From Clostridiaceae bacterium (GTDB lineage Bacteria; Bacillota; Clostridia; Lachnospirales; Lachnospiraceae), in NCBI GenBank assembly GCA_902362865.1, contig CABIYE010000002.1, positions 318,556 to 382,555 of the forward strand: a DNA stretch of 64,000 nucleotides, read 5' to 3'. Positions 37,333 through 46,553 of the stretch are shown here, piece by piece. How positions within the stretch are numbered: position 1 is the first letter of the stretch; every line of letters starts with the position of its first letter. The notes below the pieces were generated by a model. It saw only the letters and a list, made by a program, of their open reading frames with translations, was not told the DNA's origin and made no database searches. The position numbers were made by a program, and so were the translations under genes.

Positions 37333-37770
37333 TCAGTTTGTTGATTTCTGAAAGGATTTCGAGTCCAAATATCCCTGCAATATAAAAACAGCCGCAATTT
37401 TATCAATATATTTTTTGCGATCTTCCCGTCTTACTTTACTTTCAATTAAAGTCCGTTCTGCCTCTACCGTAGTCAGGCGCTCGTCCCACATCACAACTTC
37501 AAGCCCCGTGCGCCGTCTCAGCATCTCACCAAATTCCAGAGATTTCTCCGCTCGATCCCCCACATCATTGTTCATATGCTTCGGAAACCCAAGCACAATA
37601 CACTCCACCTCATATTCAGCAATCAGCTGCTCAATACGAGCGCAAGTCTTCCTCAGCTTATTCTCTTCTTTACGGCAAATGGTTTCTATTCCCTGGGCAG
37701 TAAAGCCGAGTGGGTCGCTGATTGCCACGCCCACCGTCTTAGAGCCATAATCCAACCCCATAATCCTCAT
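37333..37770 (-). CDS. ruvX: Holliday junction resolvase RuvX/YqgF
   Basis: 145 residues, RNase H-like fold. Catalytic acids in [17 protein letters not shown] (Asp), the Glu/Asp of [12 protein letters not shown], and Asp in the C-terminal [18 protein letters not shown]. In E. coli the relative also matures 16S rRNA. Lies in the ireB-ruvX-DUF1292 operon. Confidence 0.92.
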   Translation of the reverse strand: MRIMGLDYGSKTVGVAISDPLGFTAQGIETICRKEENKLRKTCARIEQLIAEYEVECIVLGFPKHMNNDVGDRAEKSLEFGEMLRRRTGLEVVMWDERLTTVEAERTLIESKVRREDRKKYIDKIAAVFILQGYLDSKSFQKSTN

Positions 37771-37776
37771 ATACCA

Positions 37777-38040
37777 TTATCTCCAACCATTATGCTCAAT
37801 ATACGTCTTAAGCATCTCTTCTACCAGCTCGTCTCTCTCCATCTTCATAATCAGGCTTCTTGCGCCATTGTAGCTGGTAATATAAGTAGGGTCGCCAGAC
37901 ATAATATAGCCTACAATCTGGTTCACCGGATTATATCCTTTTTCACTCAACGCTTCGTACACAATCTCAAGTATATCTTTTGCTTGAATCTGTGGACCGC
38001 TTTCTACCTGAAAAAACTGGGTGTTGCTTAAATCCTTCAT
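37777..38040 (-). CDS. ireB: IreB family regulatory phosphoprotein
   Basis: 87 residues (UPF0297). Hallmarks: [11 protein letters not shown] near the N-terminus with the Thr phosphorylated by IreK in Enterococcus, [34 protein letters not shown], and [21 protein letters not shown]. First gene of the ruvX cluster; 6 bases to ruvX. Confidence 0.94.
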   Translation of the reverse strand: MKDLSNTQFFQVESGPQIQAKDILEIVYEALSEKGYNPVNQIVGYIMSGDPTYITSYNGARSLIMKMERDELVEEMLKTYIEHNGWR

Positions 38041-38097
38041 ATACTCACGTCCTCCAAAAATACTTCAGTTTTATTCTACATGAATCTATGAAAAAAT

Positions 38098-39390
38098 TCA
38101 ATGTATTATTTGTAAACGATTCTCAATTTCTACATTTATCAACTGATTCTCCAGATTTTCTGATGTTTTAAGTCCAATTTTGACATATTCCTTCGTATGC
38201 CCCACCTGATAAATGCCATCTTCCCTCTCTGCCCTCTCTTCTATCAGGACTTCCACTGTCCTTCCTATCAGCTTTTCTTCATAAGCCCGCTCTTTCTGAC
38301 GTCCAAGCGCAAGCAGTTCACTGCTCCTTGCCGCTTTGATTTCCTCAGGAACCTGGTTTTTCATCTCCGCCGCCTTCGTCCCCGCACGCTTAGAATATTT
38401 AAAAATATGTGTTTCATAGAAATTCACTTTATCTACAAATGCCCTTGACTGCGCAAATTCTTCTTCTGTTTCTCCCGGAAATCCCACAATCACATCTGTG
38501 GTAAGCGCCGGGTCTGAAAAATACATTCTTAACAATTCACATTTTTCAAAATATTCTTCTGCGGTATACTTCCGGTTCATTCTCTTTAACGTCGCATTGC
38601 ATCCGCTCTGCAGCGACAGGTGAAAATGCGGACAAATTTTAGGAAGCCCGGCAATCGTTTTTACAAATTCTTCCGTAATTATCCTTGGTTCCAGAGATCC
38701 AAGACGTATTCTCTGAATTCCGGCCACCTCATGTACCGCCAGAATCAGCGAAAGAAGGTTATCTCCCCGCTCTATACCATAAGAGCTTAAATGTATTCCT
38801 GTCAGAACCACTTCTTTGTAGCCATTCTCCGCCAGCGTCTCCACTTCACGGACAACCTCTTCTCTCGCCCTGCTTCTGACCCGTCCTCTTGCATACGGAA
38901 TAATACAATAAGAACAGAACTGGTTGCAGCCATCCTGCACCTTTATATAAGCACGGGTATGTTCCGCAGTCTTACTAAGATGCAGACTCTCATATTCCGC
39001 AGTATGGCCGATATCCAGTATTTCCCTGCTCACTTGACGGTCTTCTGCTTTTTTTCTCCAATATTCATCGAGAATCTGTATCAGATCCTGCTTTTTATTA
39101 TTTCCAATTACAATATCTATACTATCATCTATATTTTCTGCCTTCGCCTGAACATAACACCCTGCGGCTACTACTACTGCATCCGGATTCATTTTTCTGG
39201 CACGGTGAAGTATCTGCCGGGACTTTCTGTCAGCCATATTCGTTACCGTGCAGGTATTAACAATATAGACATCTGCTCCTTCCTCAAAAGGCACAATCTC
39301 GTACCCGCTTTGTTCCAAAAGTTCCTGCATTGCCTCTGTCTCATACGCATTCACTTTACATCCCAGATTATGCAACGCTGCTTTTTTCAT
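38098..39390 (-). CDS. mtaB: tRNA t6A37 methylthiotransferase MtaB
   Basis: 430 residues from ATG 39390 (MKKAALHNLGCKVNAYE); GAAAGGAAAAG lies before it. Adds a methylthio group to t6A37 in tRNA-Lys. N-terminal UPF0004 domain with Cys residues (GCKVNAYE, NTCTVTNMADRKSRQ), radical-SAM motif CNQFCSYCIIPYARG and C-terminal TRAM domain. Divergent from the Crh-like gene. The window's TrmO acts on the same t6A37 base. Confidence 0.95.
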   Translation of the reverse strand: MKKAALHNLGCKVNAYETEAMQELLEQSGYEIVPFEEGADVYIVNTCTVTNMADRKSRQILHRARKMNPDAVVVAAGCYVQAKAENIDDSIDIVIGNNKKQDLIQILDEYWRKKAEDRQVSREILDIGHTAEYESLHLSKTAEHTRAYIKVQDGCNQFCSYCIIPYARGRVRSRAREEVVREVETLAENGYKEVVLTGIHLSSYGIERGDNLLSLILAVHEVAGIQRIRLGSLEPRIITEEFVKTIAGLPKICPHFHLSLQSGCNATLKRMNRKYTAEEYFEKCELLRMYFSDPALTTDVIVGFPGETEEEFAQSRAFVDKVNFYETHIFKYSKRAGTKAAEMKNQVPEEIKAARSSELLALGRQKERAYEEKLIGRTVEVLIEERAEREDGIYQVGHTKEYVKIGLKTSENLENQLINVEIENRLQIIH

Positions 39391-39420
39391 CTGCTTTTCC
39401 TTTCTTTTCCTTTTTATTTC

Positions 39421-39449
39421 TTGACTTTTCAGCACTATCCTTTTAAGAT
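39421..39449 (+). promoter_or_regulatory. Promoter of the HPr-like gene
   Basis: TTGACT (39421-39426), 17-base spacer, TAAGAT (39444-39449), 37 bases before the start codon. Confidence 0.55.
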
Positions 39450-39486
39450 AGACATAGAATATGAATTTAAGGAGGCATTTAGTTTA

Positions 39487-39717
39487 ATGAAAACAGTAGA
39501 AATATCTTTAAACTCAATTGATAAAGTAAAATCATTTGTAAATGAAATCACAAAGTTTAACTATGATTTTGACCTGGTATCCGGCAGATATGTGATAGAC
39601 GCCAAGTCCATCATGGGCATCTTCAGCCTGGACCTGTCTAAGCCGATTACGCTGAATATCCATGCTGAATCTGATGTAGACCAGATTCTTGAGGCATTAA
39701 AGCCCTATCTTATTTAA
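39487..39717 (+). CDS. HPr-like (Crh-like) phosphocarrier domain protein
   Basis: 76 residues, one HPr fold. The KSIMGIFSL motif with the regulatory Ser46 is intact. The active-site His15 region (GIHARPA in HPr) is replaced by ISLNSIDKVKSFVN with no His. So it cannot pass phosphate like HPr but could be phosphorylated on Ser, like Crh of Bacillus. AAGGAGG precedes the ATG. Stands alone on the plus strand between mtaB and thiI and ends in a strong terminator. A role in carbon catabolite control is inferred. Confidence 0.85.
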   Translation: MKTVEISLNSIDKVKSFVNEITKFNYDFDLVSGRYVIDAKSIMGIFSLDLSKPITLNIHAESDVDQILEALKPYLI

Positions 39718-39734
39718 AATGCAAGAACACCCAC

Positions 39735-39784
39735 ACAGCCTCCATACGGATTGTATATACGCAAACTGTATGGAGGCTGTTTTG
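39735..39784 (+). terminator. Terminator of the HPr-like gene
   Basis: Perfect 13-bp arms ACAGCCTCCATAC (39735-39747) and GTATGGAGGCTGT (39768-39780), then TTTG; it also ends thiI on the minus strand. Confidence 0.8.
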
Positions 39785-39791
39785 ACTGTTG

Positions 39792-40973
39792 CTATTTTAC
39801 TTCTATAATTTCTACCGTCTCAATTGCCTGACGCACCAACCCATCAATCTTCTCCGCCAGATTCTCTTCTGATTTCTTAATGATATTGATATTGGGCTTC
39901 GTCACCGGATGCTTTGCAACAAATATCGTACAACAATCTTCGAAAGGCTGTATGGAAGTCTCGTAAGTATTGATTTTCTCCGAAACCTCTACGATTTCCT
40001 GCTTATCAAATCCAATCAAAGGCCGGTAAACCGGGAGCGTGCAAACTTCATTGGTCGCCGCCAGGCTCTGCATCGTCTGGCTTGCCACCTGCCCGATACT
40101 CTCTCCGGTAATCAATCCCAGACAGCCATCTTCCTTTGCAAAATGTTCTGCAATTTTCATCATATAACGACGCATAATAATTGTTAGTTCATCATGCGGA
40201 CACTTGTCATAAATATAAAGCTGAATATCAGTAAAATTCACTACATGCAGCTTAATCGGCCCCGCATATTTTGCTACCAGTTTTGCAAGATCTACCACCT
40301 TCTGTTTTGCTCGCTCACTGGTATACGGCGGAGCATGAAAATAGGTTGCCTCAATCCCTACTCCACGTTTAGATACCATATATCCTGCAACCGGGCTGTC
40401 GATTCCCCCTGACAGAAGAAGCATTGCTTTCCCGTTGGTTCCCACCGGCATTCCCCCCGGCCCGGGAATAATTTCCGAATAAATATAGACCTGATTTCTT
40501 ACTTCTATATGAAGCATCACATCCGGTTTGTGCACATCTACCCGGATTTCCGGAAATGCTTCCAGAACTGCCTCGCCCACCAGACAATTAATCTCCATAG
40601 AATTCAGCGGATAAGTCTTCCTTGCCCTCCTCGCTTCTACCTTAAAAGTAATCTTCTTATCCGGATACATCTCATCCATATAAGCAACTACATCGTCCTT
40701 AAGCTTTTCAAAACCTTCATCCTCTTTTCTGACTACCGGACAAATGCCTACAATTCCGAAAACTCTCTTTAAACTTTCCACCGTTTCATCATAATCATAG
40801 TCTCCTTCGCAGTCAACATAGATTCTCGCCTGTGATTTATATACAGAAAATTCCCCATCCACATCTTTTAAAGCATATCTGATCTGACGCACCAGTGCAT
40901 CTTCAAAAAGATGTCTGTTCTTGCCTTTAATCCCTATCTCTCCATATTTTATCAAAAATGTTTGAAATGTCAT
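39792..40973 (-). CDS. thiI: tRNA 4-thiouridine synthase ThiI
   Basis: 393 residues. N-terminal ferredoxin-like and THUMP domain (about 1-165), PP-loop ATPase motif LLLSGGIDSPVAGY, active region with CTIFVAKHP. It lacks the rhodanese domain of E. coli ThiI, as is usual in Firmicutes. Uses sulfur from the cysteine desulfurase next to it; the pair makes s4U in tRNA. 33 bases to the desulfurase gene. Confidence 0.95.
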   Translation of the reverse strand: MTFQTFLIKYGEIGIKGKNRHLFEDALVRQIRYALKDVDGEFSVYKSQARIYVDCEGDYDYDETVESLKRVFGIVGICPVVRKEDEGFEKLKDDVVAYMDEMYPDKKITFKVEARRARKTYPLNSMEINCLVGEAVLEAFPEIRVDVHKPDVMLHIEVRNQVYIYSEIIPGPGGMPVGTNGKAMLLLSGGIDSPVAGYMVSKRGVGIEATYFHAPPYTSERAKQKVVDLAKLVAKYAGPIKLHVVNFTDIQLYIYDKCPHDELTIIMRRYMMKIAEHFAKEDGCLGLITGESIGQVASQTMQSLAATNEVCTLPVYRPLIGFDKQEIVEVSEKINTYETSIQPFEDCCTIFVAKHPVTKPNINIIKKSEENLAEKIDGLVRQAIETVEIIEVK

Positions 40974-41006
40974 TTTCCTTTTCCTTTCTCATTTATCCGC
41001 AGTATT

Positions 41007-42164
41007 CTAGCGTCTGGTATACCTGCGAAGCATCGGAACTAAATTATAAAGGGTTTCCAGCGTATAGTCAATCTCTTCTCTCGTCGTAAATTCCGACATA
41101 CTGAACCGCAGCGTAGCGTCCAGATATTCTTTCTTCGCCCCGATTCCTTTCAGCACGCCGCTGATTGCCGGATGGTTCGATGCACATGCAGAACCGGACG
41201 ATACACAGATTCCCTTTTCTTCTAATGCATGCAGAAGTACTTCACTCCTGATACCTGCAAATCCCACACTGATAATATGCGGTGCGCTGGTCTCATCATA
41301 CAATCCGTGAATCGTTGTATTCTCGATCTTTGTAACGCCTTCTATAAAATGCTGTTTCAGTTCCCGCATAAAAGCAACCTTTTTATCCAGATCCGTATAA
41401 ATCTCTCTTGCCGCAACAGAAAGCCCGGCAATACCCGGAACATTTTCCGTACCGGAACGTATATTTTTCTGCTGTTCACCGCCAAAGATAATCGGTTTAA
41501 TCTTAACCTGTTCACCAATATACAGTGCTCCGACTCCTTTCGGGCCGTGAATCTTATGACCGCTGACAGAAAGCATATCTATCTTCATCCTTTTCGGATA
41601 AATATGGTATTTACCAAATCCCTGTACTGCGTCTACATGGAACAAAATATTTTTATTATACGCTTTGACCATACTAGCTGCTTCTTCAATTGGCTGTACG
41701 GAGCCAACTTCATTATTCACATACATGACAGAAACCAGTATCGTCTCGTCACAAAGCGCCTCTTTCAATGCATCCAGCCGGATTCTACCATACTGATCTA
41801 CCGGCAAAAATGTCACCCGGAACCCTTCCTCTTCTTCCAGATACCGCATAGTATTCAGAATAGCAGGATGTTCGATGGAAGAAGTAATCAGATGCTTTCC
41901 CGCACGGCGGTTCGCCCTTGCCGCACCAACCAGCGCCAGGTTATCACTTTCTGTTCCGCCGGAAGTGAAGAAAATCTCTTTTTCCTGCACCTTCAGAATT
42001 TTCGCCAACGTCTCTTTGGCTTCTTTTATATATTTTTCTGCCTCCACGCCCTTCGTGTGCATGGAAGACGGATTTCCATAGTCTTCGCATAATACTCTGC
42101 GCACCATATCGCCCACTTTATCATAGGCTCTGGTAGTCGCAGAATTATCCAGATAAACTTCCAT
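41007..42164 (-). CDS. Cysteine desulfurase (NifS/IscS family)
   Basis: 385 residues. PLP enzyme that takes sulfur from cysteine. DNSATTRAYDKV start, PLP Lys in SGHKIHGPKGVGAL, catalytic Cys loop SSGSACASNHP. Placed directly upstream of thiI, so it is probably the dedicated sulfur donor (like NifZ of Bacillus), not the main Fe-S desulfurase. Confidence 0.94.
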   Translation of the reverse strand: MEVYLDNSATTRAYDKVGDMVRRVLCEDYGNPSSMHTKGVEAEKYIKEAKETLAKILKVQEKEIFFTSGGTESDNLALVGAARANRRAGKHLITSSIEHPAILNTMRYLEEEEGFRVTFLPVDQYGRIRLDALKEALCDETILVSVMYVNNEVGSVQPIEEAASMVKAYNKNILFHVDAVQGFGKYHIYPKRMKIDMLSVSGHKIHGPKGVGALYIGEQVKIKPIIFGGEQQKNIRSGTENVPGIAGLSVAAREIYTDLDKKVAFMRELKQHFIEGVTKIENTTIHGLYDETSAPHIISVGFAGIRSEVLLHALEEKGICVSSGSACASNHPAISGVLKGIGAKKEYLDATLRFSMSEFTTREEIDYTLETLYNLVPMLRRYTRR

Positions 42165-42209
42165 GATTAACTCCTATTTCTATTATTCTTACTATATAAT
42201 TTATGCTGC

Positions 42210-42947
42210 TTATGATTCCAGGTGATACATCAGTATGGACAATGTTGTAAGTCCTGCAGTCTCCGTTCTCAAAATCCGCCTGCCAAGGGTAATCACCCTG
42301 GCTCCCTTATCTGCCGCCGCCTGCACCTCTGCCTTCTCGAATCCCCCTTCCGGGCCGATAAAAATTCCCACCGACTGTCCCGGACAAATCCCTTCTATAA
42401 TTTTCCTCGTGCAATCCATGCCTTCGGCAAGCTCATAGGGAACTAAGACAACATCCAATTCTTTCGCATATTCTGCTGCTTCTGCATAACGCATTACCCG
42501 GGTAACCTGCGGCACGATTCCCCTGCCGGATTGCTTCGCTGCACTCTTTGCAATTTCGTTCCAACGGCTCACTTTCTTCTCTGCCTTCTTTGCATCAAGC
42601 TTTACTACCGTTCTCTTTGTCTCAACCGGGATAACCTCATACACGCCAAGTTCTACAGCTTTCTGAATAATCAGCTCCATTTTATCACCTTTAGGAAGTC
42701 CCTGAAACAAATAGACCCTGGACGAAAGCTCTGTATCCAGCGGCAGCTCATCCCGGATAGAAACAACAGCTTCGTCTGCCTTAAAATGTTCTACAACACA
42801 AAGATACTTTTGATTATTCCCATCACTCACCACCAGTTCTTCCCCTTCCCGCATACGAAGCACATTCTTCATATGGTTTACATCAGAACCCTTAATATAA
42901 ATATATGGCGGCTTCACCTGATCCGGCGTTACAAAAAAATGCTGCAT
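42210..42947 (-). CDS. rsmE: 16S rRNA m3U1498 methyltransferase RsmE
   Basis: 245 residues. SPOUT methyltransferase. N-terminal PUA-like part (MQHFFV.PDQVK), and the knot motifs IGPEGGFEKAEV and LGRRILRTETA near the C-terminus. Co-transcribed with prmA, 23 bases upstream of it in order. Confidence 0.94.
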   Translation of the reverse strand: MQHFFVTPDQVKPPYIYIKGSDVNHMKNVLRMREGEELVVSDGNNQKYLCVVEHFKADEAVVSIRDELPLDTELSSRVYLFQGLPKGDKMELIIQKAVELGVYEVIPVETKRTVVKLDAKKAEKKVSRWNEIAKSAAKQSGRGIVPQVTRVMRYAEAAEYAKELDVVLVPYELAEGMDCTRKIIEGICPGQSVGIFIGPEGGFEKAEVQAAADKGARVITLGRRILRTETAGLTTLSILMYHLES

Positions 42948-42970
42948 CTTTACTCACCCTTGTCCATTCT

Positions 42971-43921
42971 CTATTTTCTTGCAGTAACAGATACCCATTC
43001 ACCCTGATGATGAACCTCCAGCACCGTAAGACCTGCTTTCAAAACAGCGTCCACTACTGTCTGTTCCTTGTCATCAATAATTCCGCTGGTAATATAGATG
43101 CCTCCCGGTTTTAACTGCGCAAGGATTACCGGGGTAAGCGGGACTAACACATCTGCCAGAATATTTGCCACTACAATATCATATTTTTCATAACCGACTT
43201 TATCCTGAACCTCTGTATTATCAATAATATTTCCAATCATAACCTCATACTGCTCTCCGGAAATACCATTCACTTCCATATTTTCATGGGTGGCATCAAT
43301 GGCACATGGATCCAAGTCTGTACCCACCGAATATTTCGCTCCGAATTTAAGTGCCAGCATCCCCAGGATACCGCTTCCACAGCCCACATCCAGAATCACC
43401 GTATCCGGCGTTACATATTTTTTAATCTGTCGGATGCAAAGCTGCGTTGTCTCATGCATTCCGGTTCCAAACGCCGTTCCCGGGTCTATATGAATAATCA
43501 TTTTATCCTCATCTTCCGGCTGCACATCCTCCCACGACGGAATAATCAGAACATCATCTATGGTAAACTGATGAAAATACTGTTTCCAGTTATTCACCCA
43601 ATCCACGTCTTCTGTCTGTGATTCCTCAATGCTTGCTTCCCCTACATTCGCGTAAACGGCAATATCTTCAAGTTCTTCTCTCACTGCAGCAAGCACTGCT
43701 CCTTTATCTTCATCCTCTTCCAGATAAAAATTAATATATGCCACACCGTCATCCACATCAATTTCCGGCATAATATCTACAAACATCTGCTCTTTATCCG
43801 ATTGGGTAAGCGGTATCTTATCTTCCAGCTCAACGCCCTGGATTCCCAGTTCCATCAGGCTGCTGCATATAAGATCTTCTGCCTCTGTCGTTGTTTTGAT
43901 ACGAAATTTATTCCACTTCAT
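42971..43921 (-). CDS. prmA: Ribosomal protein L11 methyltransferase PrmA
   Basis: 316 residues. The start ATG at 43921 (MKWNKFRIKTTTEAED) with GGAAGGAGAG before it is chosen. A frame reading further back to 44119 only translates the 70-bp tandem repeats and should be dropped. Substrate-binding N-terminus and SAM domain with ILDVGCGSGILGMLALKFGA and VVANILADVLVPL. Trimethylates L11. Leads the prmA-rsmE pair. Confidence 0.93.
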   Translation of the reverse strand: MKWNKFRIKTTTEAEDLICSSLMELGIQGVELEDKIPLTQSDKEQMFVDIMPEIDVDDGVAYINFYLEEDEDKGAVLAAVREELEDIAVYANVGEASIEESQTEDVDWVNNWKQYFHQFTIDDVLIIPSWEDVQPEDEDKMIIHIDPGTAFGTGMHETTQLCIRQIKKYVTPDTVILDVGCGSGILGMLALKFGAKYSVGTDLDPCAIDATHENMEVNGISGEQYEVMIGNIIDNTEVQDKVGYEKYDIVVANILADVLVPLTPVILAQLKPGGIYITSGIIDDKEQTVVDAVLKAGLTVLEVHHQGEWVSVTARK

Positions 43922-43934
43922 TTTTGCTCTCCTT

Positions 43935-44120
43935 CCGAACGCCACCTCGGAAACTTCCTTTCCTCGATGTCCGTTGCACTTCGGACTTCTGCGTATCTTA
44001 CGCTCCGAACGCCACCTCGGAAACTTCCTTTCCTCGGTGTCCGTTGCACTTCGGACTTCTGCGTATCTTACGCTCCGAACGCCACCTCGGAAACTTCCTT
44101 TCCTCGGTGTCCGTTGCACT
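43935..44120. repeat. 70-bp tandem repeats upstream of prmA
   Basis: About 2.7 copies with exact period 70: starts at 43935, 44005 and 44075 (each CCGAACGCCACCTCGGAAAC). The copies are almost identical; copy 1 has CGATG where the others have CGGTG. Each unit can form GTCCG/CGGAC and, on the minus strand, CACC-GA-GGAAA-loop-TTTCC-GA-GGTG, a stem with a GA/GA internal loop. The period is not a multiple of three, so no protein is encoded. Confidence 0.92.
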
Positions 44121-44122
44121 CA

Positions 44123-44185
44123 CATAAATCCGTGTGAAGATGCTTCCGCCTGCAAGCAGCCGGCGCATTTTTACACGGATTTGCG
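44123..44185. repeat. Long inverted repeat between mntP and prmA repeats
   Basis: AAATCCGTGT (about 44126-44135) pairs with ACACGGATTT (about 44172-44181), with GATGC/GCATT inside. It may end mntP transcripts on the minus strand or simply be a hairpin of the prmA leader. Confidence 0.5.
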
Positions 44186-44208
44186 TTCGTCGCTATGCGC
44201 TCATTATA

Positions 44209-44775
44209 TCATATTAGGCCTAAATGCTCAATTAGGATTTTCACACCTAAAAGAATTAAAATCACGCCTCCGGTAATCTCGGCTTTCTTCTTGTATCTGA
44301 CTCCAAATACATTGCCTATTTTGACTCCGGCGAAAGAAATCAAAAAGGTAATTACTCCGATAAAACTCACCGCCGGAATAATGTCTACCTGAAGGAAAGC
44401 AAAGGTTACACCTACCGCAAGTGCATCAATGCTTGTAGCAACCGCAAGACCTGTCATGGTACGTACATCCAGAGAATCATCATGTTCCTGGCATTCGTCG
44501 CAGCTTCCCATCGCCTCACGAATCATGTTGGCACCGATGATTCCCAATAAAATAAATGCGATCCAATGATCGACAGATGTAATAATATCCTGAAACTGTA
44601 CCCCCAGTAAATAACCAATCGTAGGCATACCTGCCTGAAAAACGCCAAAATACAGTCCGACAATTCCCGCTTTCTTCCAGGTACATTTCTTCATGGCGAG
44701 TCCCTTACAGACAGACACTGCAAACGCATCCATGGACAGACCTACCGCAATTAAAAAAAGCTCTGCAATTCCCAT
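44209..44775 (-). CDS. mntP: Manganese efflux pump MntP
   Basis: 188 residues from ATG 44775 ([12 protein letters not shown]), with ATGGAGG 7 bases before it. About six membrane segments in two repeated halves with the metal-binding Asp motifs [15 protein letters not shown] and [15 protein letters not shown]. Exports Mn2+. The yybP-ykoY riboswitch directly upstream confirms manganese control. Confidence 0.93.
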   Translation of the reverse strand: MGIAELFLIAVGLSMDAFAVSVCKGLAMKKCTWKKAGIVGLYFGVFQAGMPTIGYLLGVQFQDIITSVDHWIAFILLGIIGANMIREAMGSCDECQEHDDSLDVRTMTGLAVATSIDALAVGVTFAFLQVDIIPAVSFIGVITFLISFAGVKIGNVFGVRYKKKAEITGGVILILLGVKILIEHLGLI

Positions 44776-44887
44776 TTTATTTCCTCCATTCATCGTCTCC
44801 AAAATCTTTTTGGTTATAGAACAAGGCGCTGCGCATATTATGCAGATCATTTTTATGCTATCGAAAGCAAAAACTGTTCTATAGCAT

Positions 44888-45012
44888 AAAAAAAACCTAT
44901 CCGTGGCATATCATCCACGGATAAGTCTCATTATTTAAAGTAATGCCAGATGCCCCTGCACCAGTATGTTGACAAAACCACGCATATCTGCGCCAACTAC
45001 TCCCTTACCTTA
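44888..45012 (-). ncRNA. yybP-ykoY manganese riboswitch upstream of mntP
   Basis: Minus-strand leader contains the aptamer hallmarks AAGGGAGTAG and ATGAGACTTATCC. A terminator hairpin TATCCGTGG/CCACGGATA (44898-44923) is followed by eight T. The TATCCGTGG arm follows the end of the aptamer closing stem, so Mn2+ binding should block the terminator and switch the gene on. Confidence 0.92.
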
Positions 45013-45018
45013 GAGCCT

Positions 45019-45047
45019 ATTATAAGGATTTTTCAAAAGCTTGTCAA
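45019..45047 (-). promoter_or_regulatory. Promoter of mntP
   Basis: On the minus strand, TTGACA (45042-45047), 17-base spacer, TATAAT (45019-45024), consensus boxes, immediately before the riboswitch. Confidence 0.85.
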
Positions 45048-45056
45048 TAATTTTTA

Positions 45057-46415
45057 TCAATTCGCGCCTTGCTGTGAGTGAATAGCAGCCAGATGATAAT
45101 AATCCAGCACAAACTGTCTATGCCTCCTGCGCGCCCGCAAACGCTTTCTGCGCCGTTCCATCTGAATATGGAGATAATAACCATATCCTCCCACAGCACA
45201 TACTATAAGAAGAATCCCTACGGAAATCTCTTTAACAGGAAGTTCTGCCTTAGTCTCTCCACTTTCTTTCGGCGCAACTGCCTTGGGTACTGCGACAGGT
45301 ATCTTTTTAAAATGCACCTGAATTGTTGAATCCTTTTGGATATTCTCAAGCACATAACCCTCTTCATATTCCTGTACGTCTTTTTTCTCGCCATCCACAA
45401 ATAGACTAGATAACTGATACCCTTCTTCCGGCATACAATTCAGCGCAAAGTTTTCACCTCTGGACACCTGCTGCTCTTCTATTACACTGCCATCGCCATC
45501 TATTACTGTAATGTGAAAATAATAAGGAATCTCTGTCCGGTATAGGCGGAGCTTCTTCGCCCCGGCGCTGTCCGTCACATTCACCGCAGCCAGATAAACC
45601 CCCGGTTCAATCTCACACAATGCCTCCGGCTCATCTGCGGTGATATTCTGAAAATTAAAATCCACTTGTGGGTCTGCGACCATTGTTTTTCTGGAAATAG
45701 AGTATACATGCAGATAATCCCCAATTCCCATATTAAGCGTGAGCGGAAAATTAATAATATAATCCCCATCCACTACCAGATCCTGAAAATTATCTCCTTT
45801 TGCCGTAGCAGCATAACTTCCCAAATCCTCTACAACATGAAAATCAGCATCCAATATCTTGAAACTGTATCCTCCATCTGCATTCGTCTGTATCACATAC
45901 TGGTTTGTATCCTCTTTATAGTCAATACCCAGTATATTATAATCATCACTGACTTTGATTTTCCTTTTATATGCAAGCGTCTGCGGATCCATTACATAAA
46001 GGCATCCCCGGTTTTCCGGAATCAAATTCGTATATAACGCCACATAAATTTCATTGGTATTCGGATTATAGGCCATTCCATTCCCATGCTCCCAATTCAT
46101 ATCGGATACTCTCTTCGCCAACGAATACCTTTCTACCGGATTTCCATTCTCATCCACGTCGTTTCTGTAATATGCCGATACCGTATCCGTATCTACCGCG
46201 TTATCTGCCGTATTCTCAATACAGATAATGTAATCCTCCGTCGCACAGATTGATTGTACAACTCCTAACGGTGCCTGTATCTCATCCTCATGCACCTGTT
46301 CCCATGAAAGCCCGGTAAATGCATCGTCCCCTGCAATTTCCGCGCGGCATTCTCCGCCGGAAAATGCAAAAAAACAAATCATACCGAGCAATGCCAGAAT
46401 GATTCTCTCCTTCAT
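45057..46415 (-). CDS. Secreted, C-terminally anchored protein with propeller-like domain
   Basis: 452 residues. Signal peptide (about 1-25, LALLGMICFFAFSGG). A long beta-strand-rich region (about 30-300) with SICATEDYIICIEN and HGNGMAYNPNTNEIYVALY resembles a YncE- or NHL-like propeller. A Flg_new/InlB-type bacterial repeat (about 305-375, FHITVIDGDGSV..EEGYQLSSLFVDGEKKDV) follows, then a proline-rich stretch and a membrane segment (about 400-420) with a basic tail RRRKRLRARRRHRQ. No LPXTG motif, so anchoring is by the membrane helix. Function unknown. Confidence 0.75.
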   Translation of the reverse strand: MKERIILALLGMICFFAFSGGECRAEIAGDDAFTGLSWEQVHEDEIQAPLGVVQSICATEDYIICIENTADNAVDTDTVSAYYRNDVDENGNPVERYSLAKRVSDMNWEHGNGMAYNPNTNEIYVALYTNLIPENRGCLYVMDPQTLAYKRKIKVSDDYNILGIDYKEDTNQYVIQTNADGGYSFKILDADFHVVEDLGSYAATAKGDNFQDLVVDGDYIINFPLTLNMGIGDYLHVYSISRKTMVADPQVDFNFQNITADEPEALCEIEPGVYLAAVNVTDSAGAKKLRLYRTEIPYYFHITVIDGDGSVIEEQQVSRGENFALNCMPEEGYQLSSLFVDGEKKDVQEYEEGYVLENIQKDSTIQVHFKKIPVAVPKAVAPKESGETKAELPVKEISVGILLIVCAVGGYGYYLHIQMERRRKRLRARRRHRQFVLDYYHLAAIHSQQGAN

Positions 46416-46520
46416 TATTCAACTGCTCCCCTTTATTTATAATATCCCCTTAATTTCAGCACAGGGACAAAATAGAATCCCTGTCCGCTTACTGTACTAT
46501 CTTACCACAACCTACTGCTG

Positions 46521-46553
46521 TTTCGCAACTCCTGAAACAGTTCTTTTAAGCAA
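46521..46553. terminator. Hairpin at the trmO end
   Basis: CTGTTTC-GCAACTCCT-GAAACAG followed by TTCTTTT; it lies at the 3' end of trmO. T-run on the plus strand, so orientation is unsure. Confidence 0.4.

Noticed and set aside
43922..44119. N-terminal extension of prmA (66 residues)
   Set aside because: It is the translation of the 70-bp tandem repeats, has no ribosome site and no similarity to PrmA; the start at 43921 has a strong Shine-Dalgarno.
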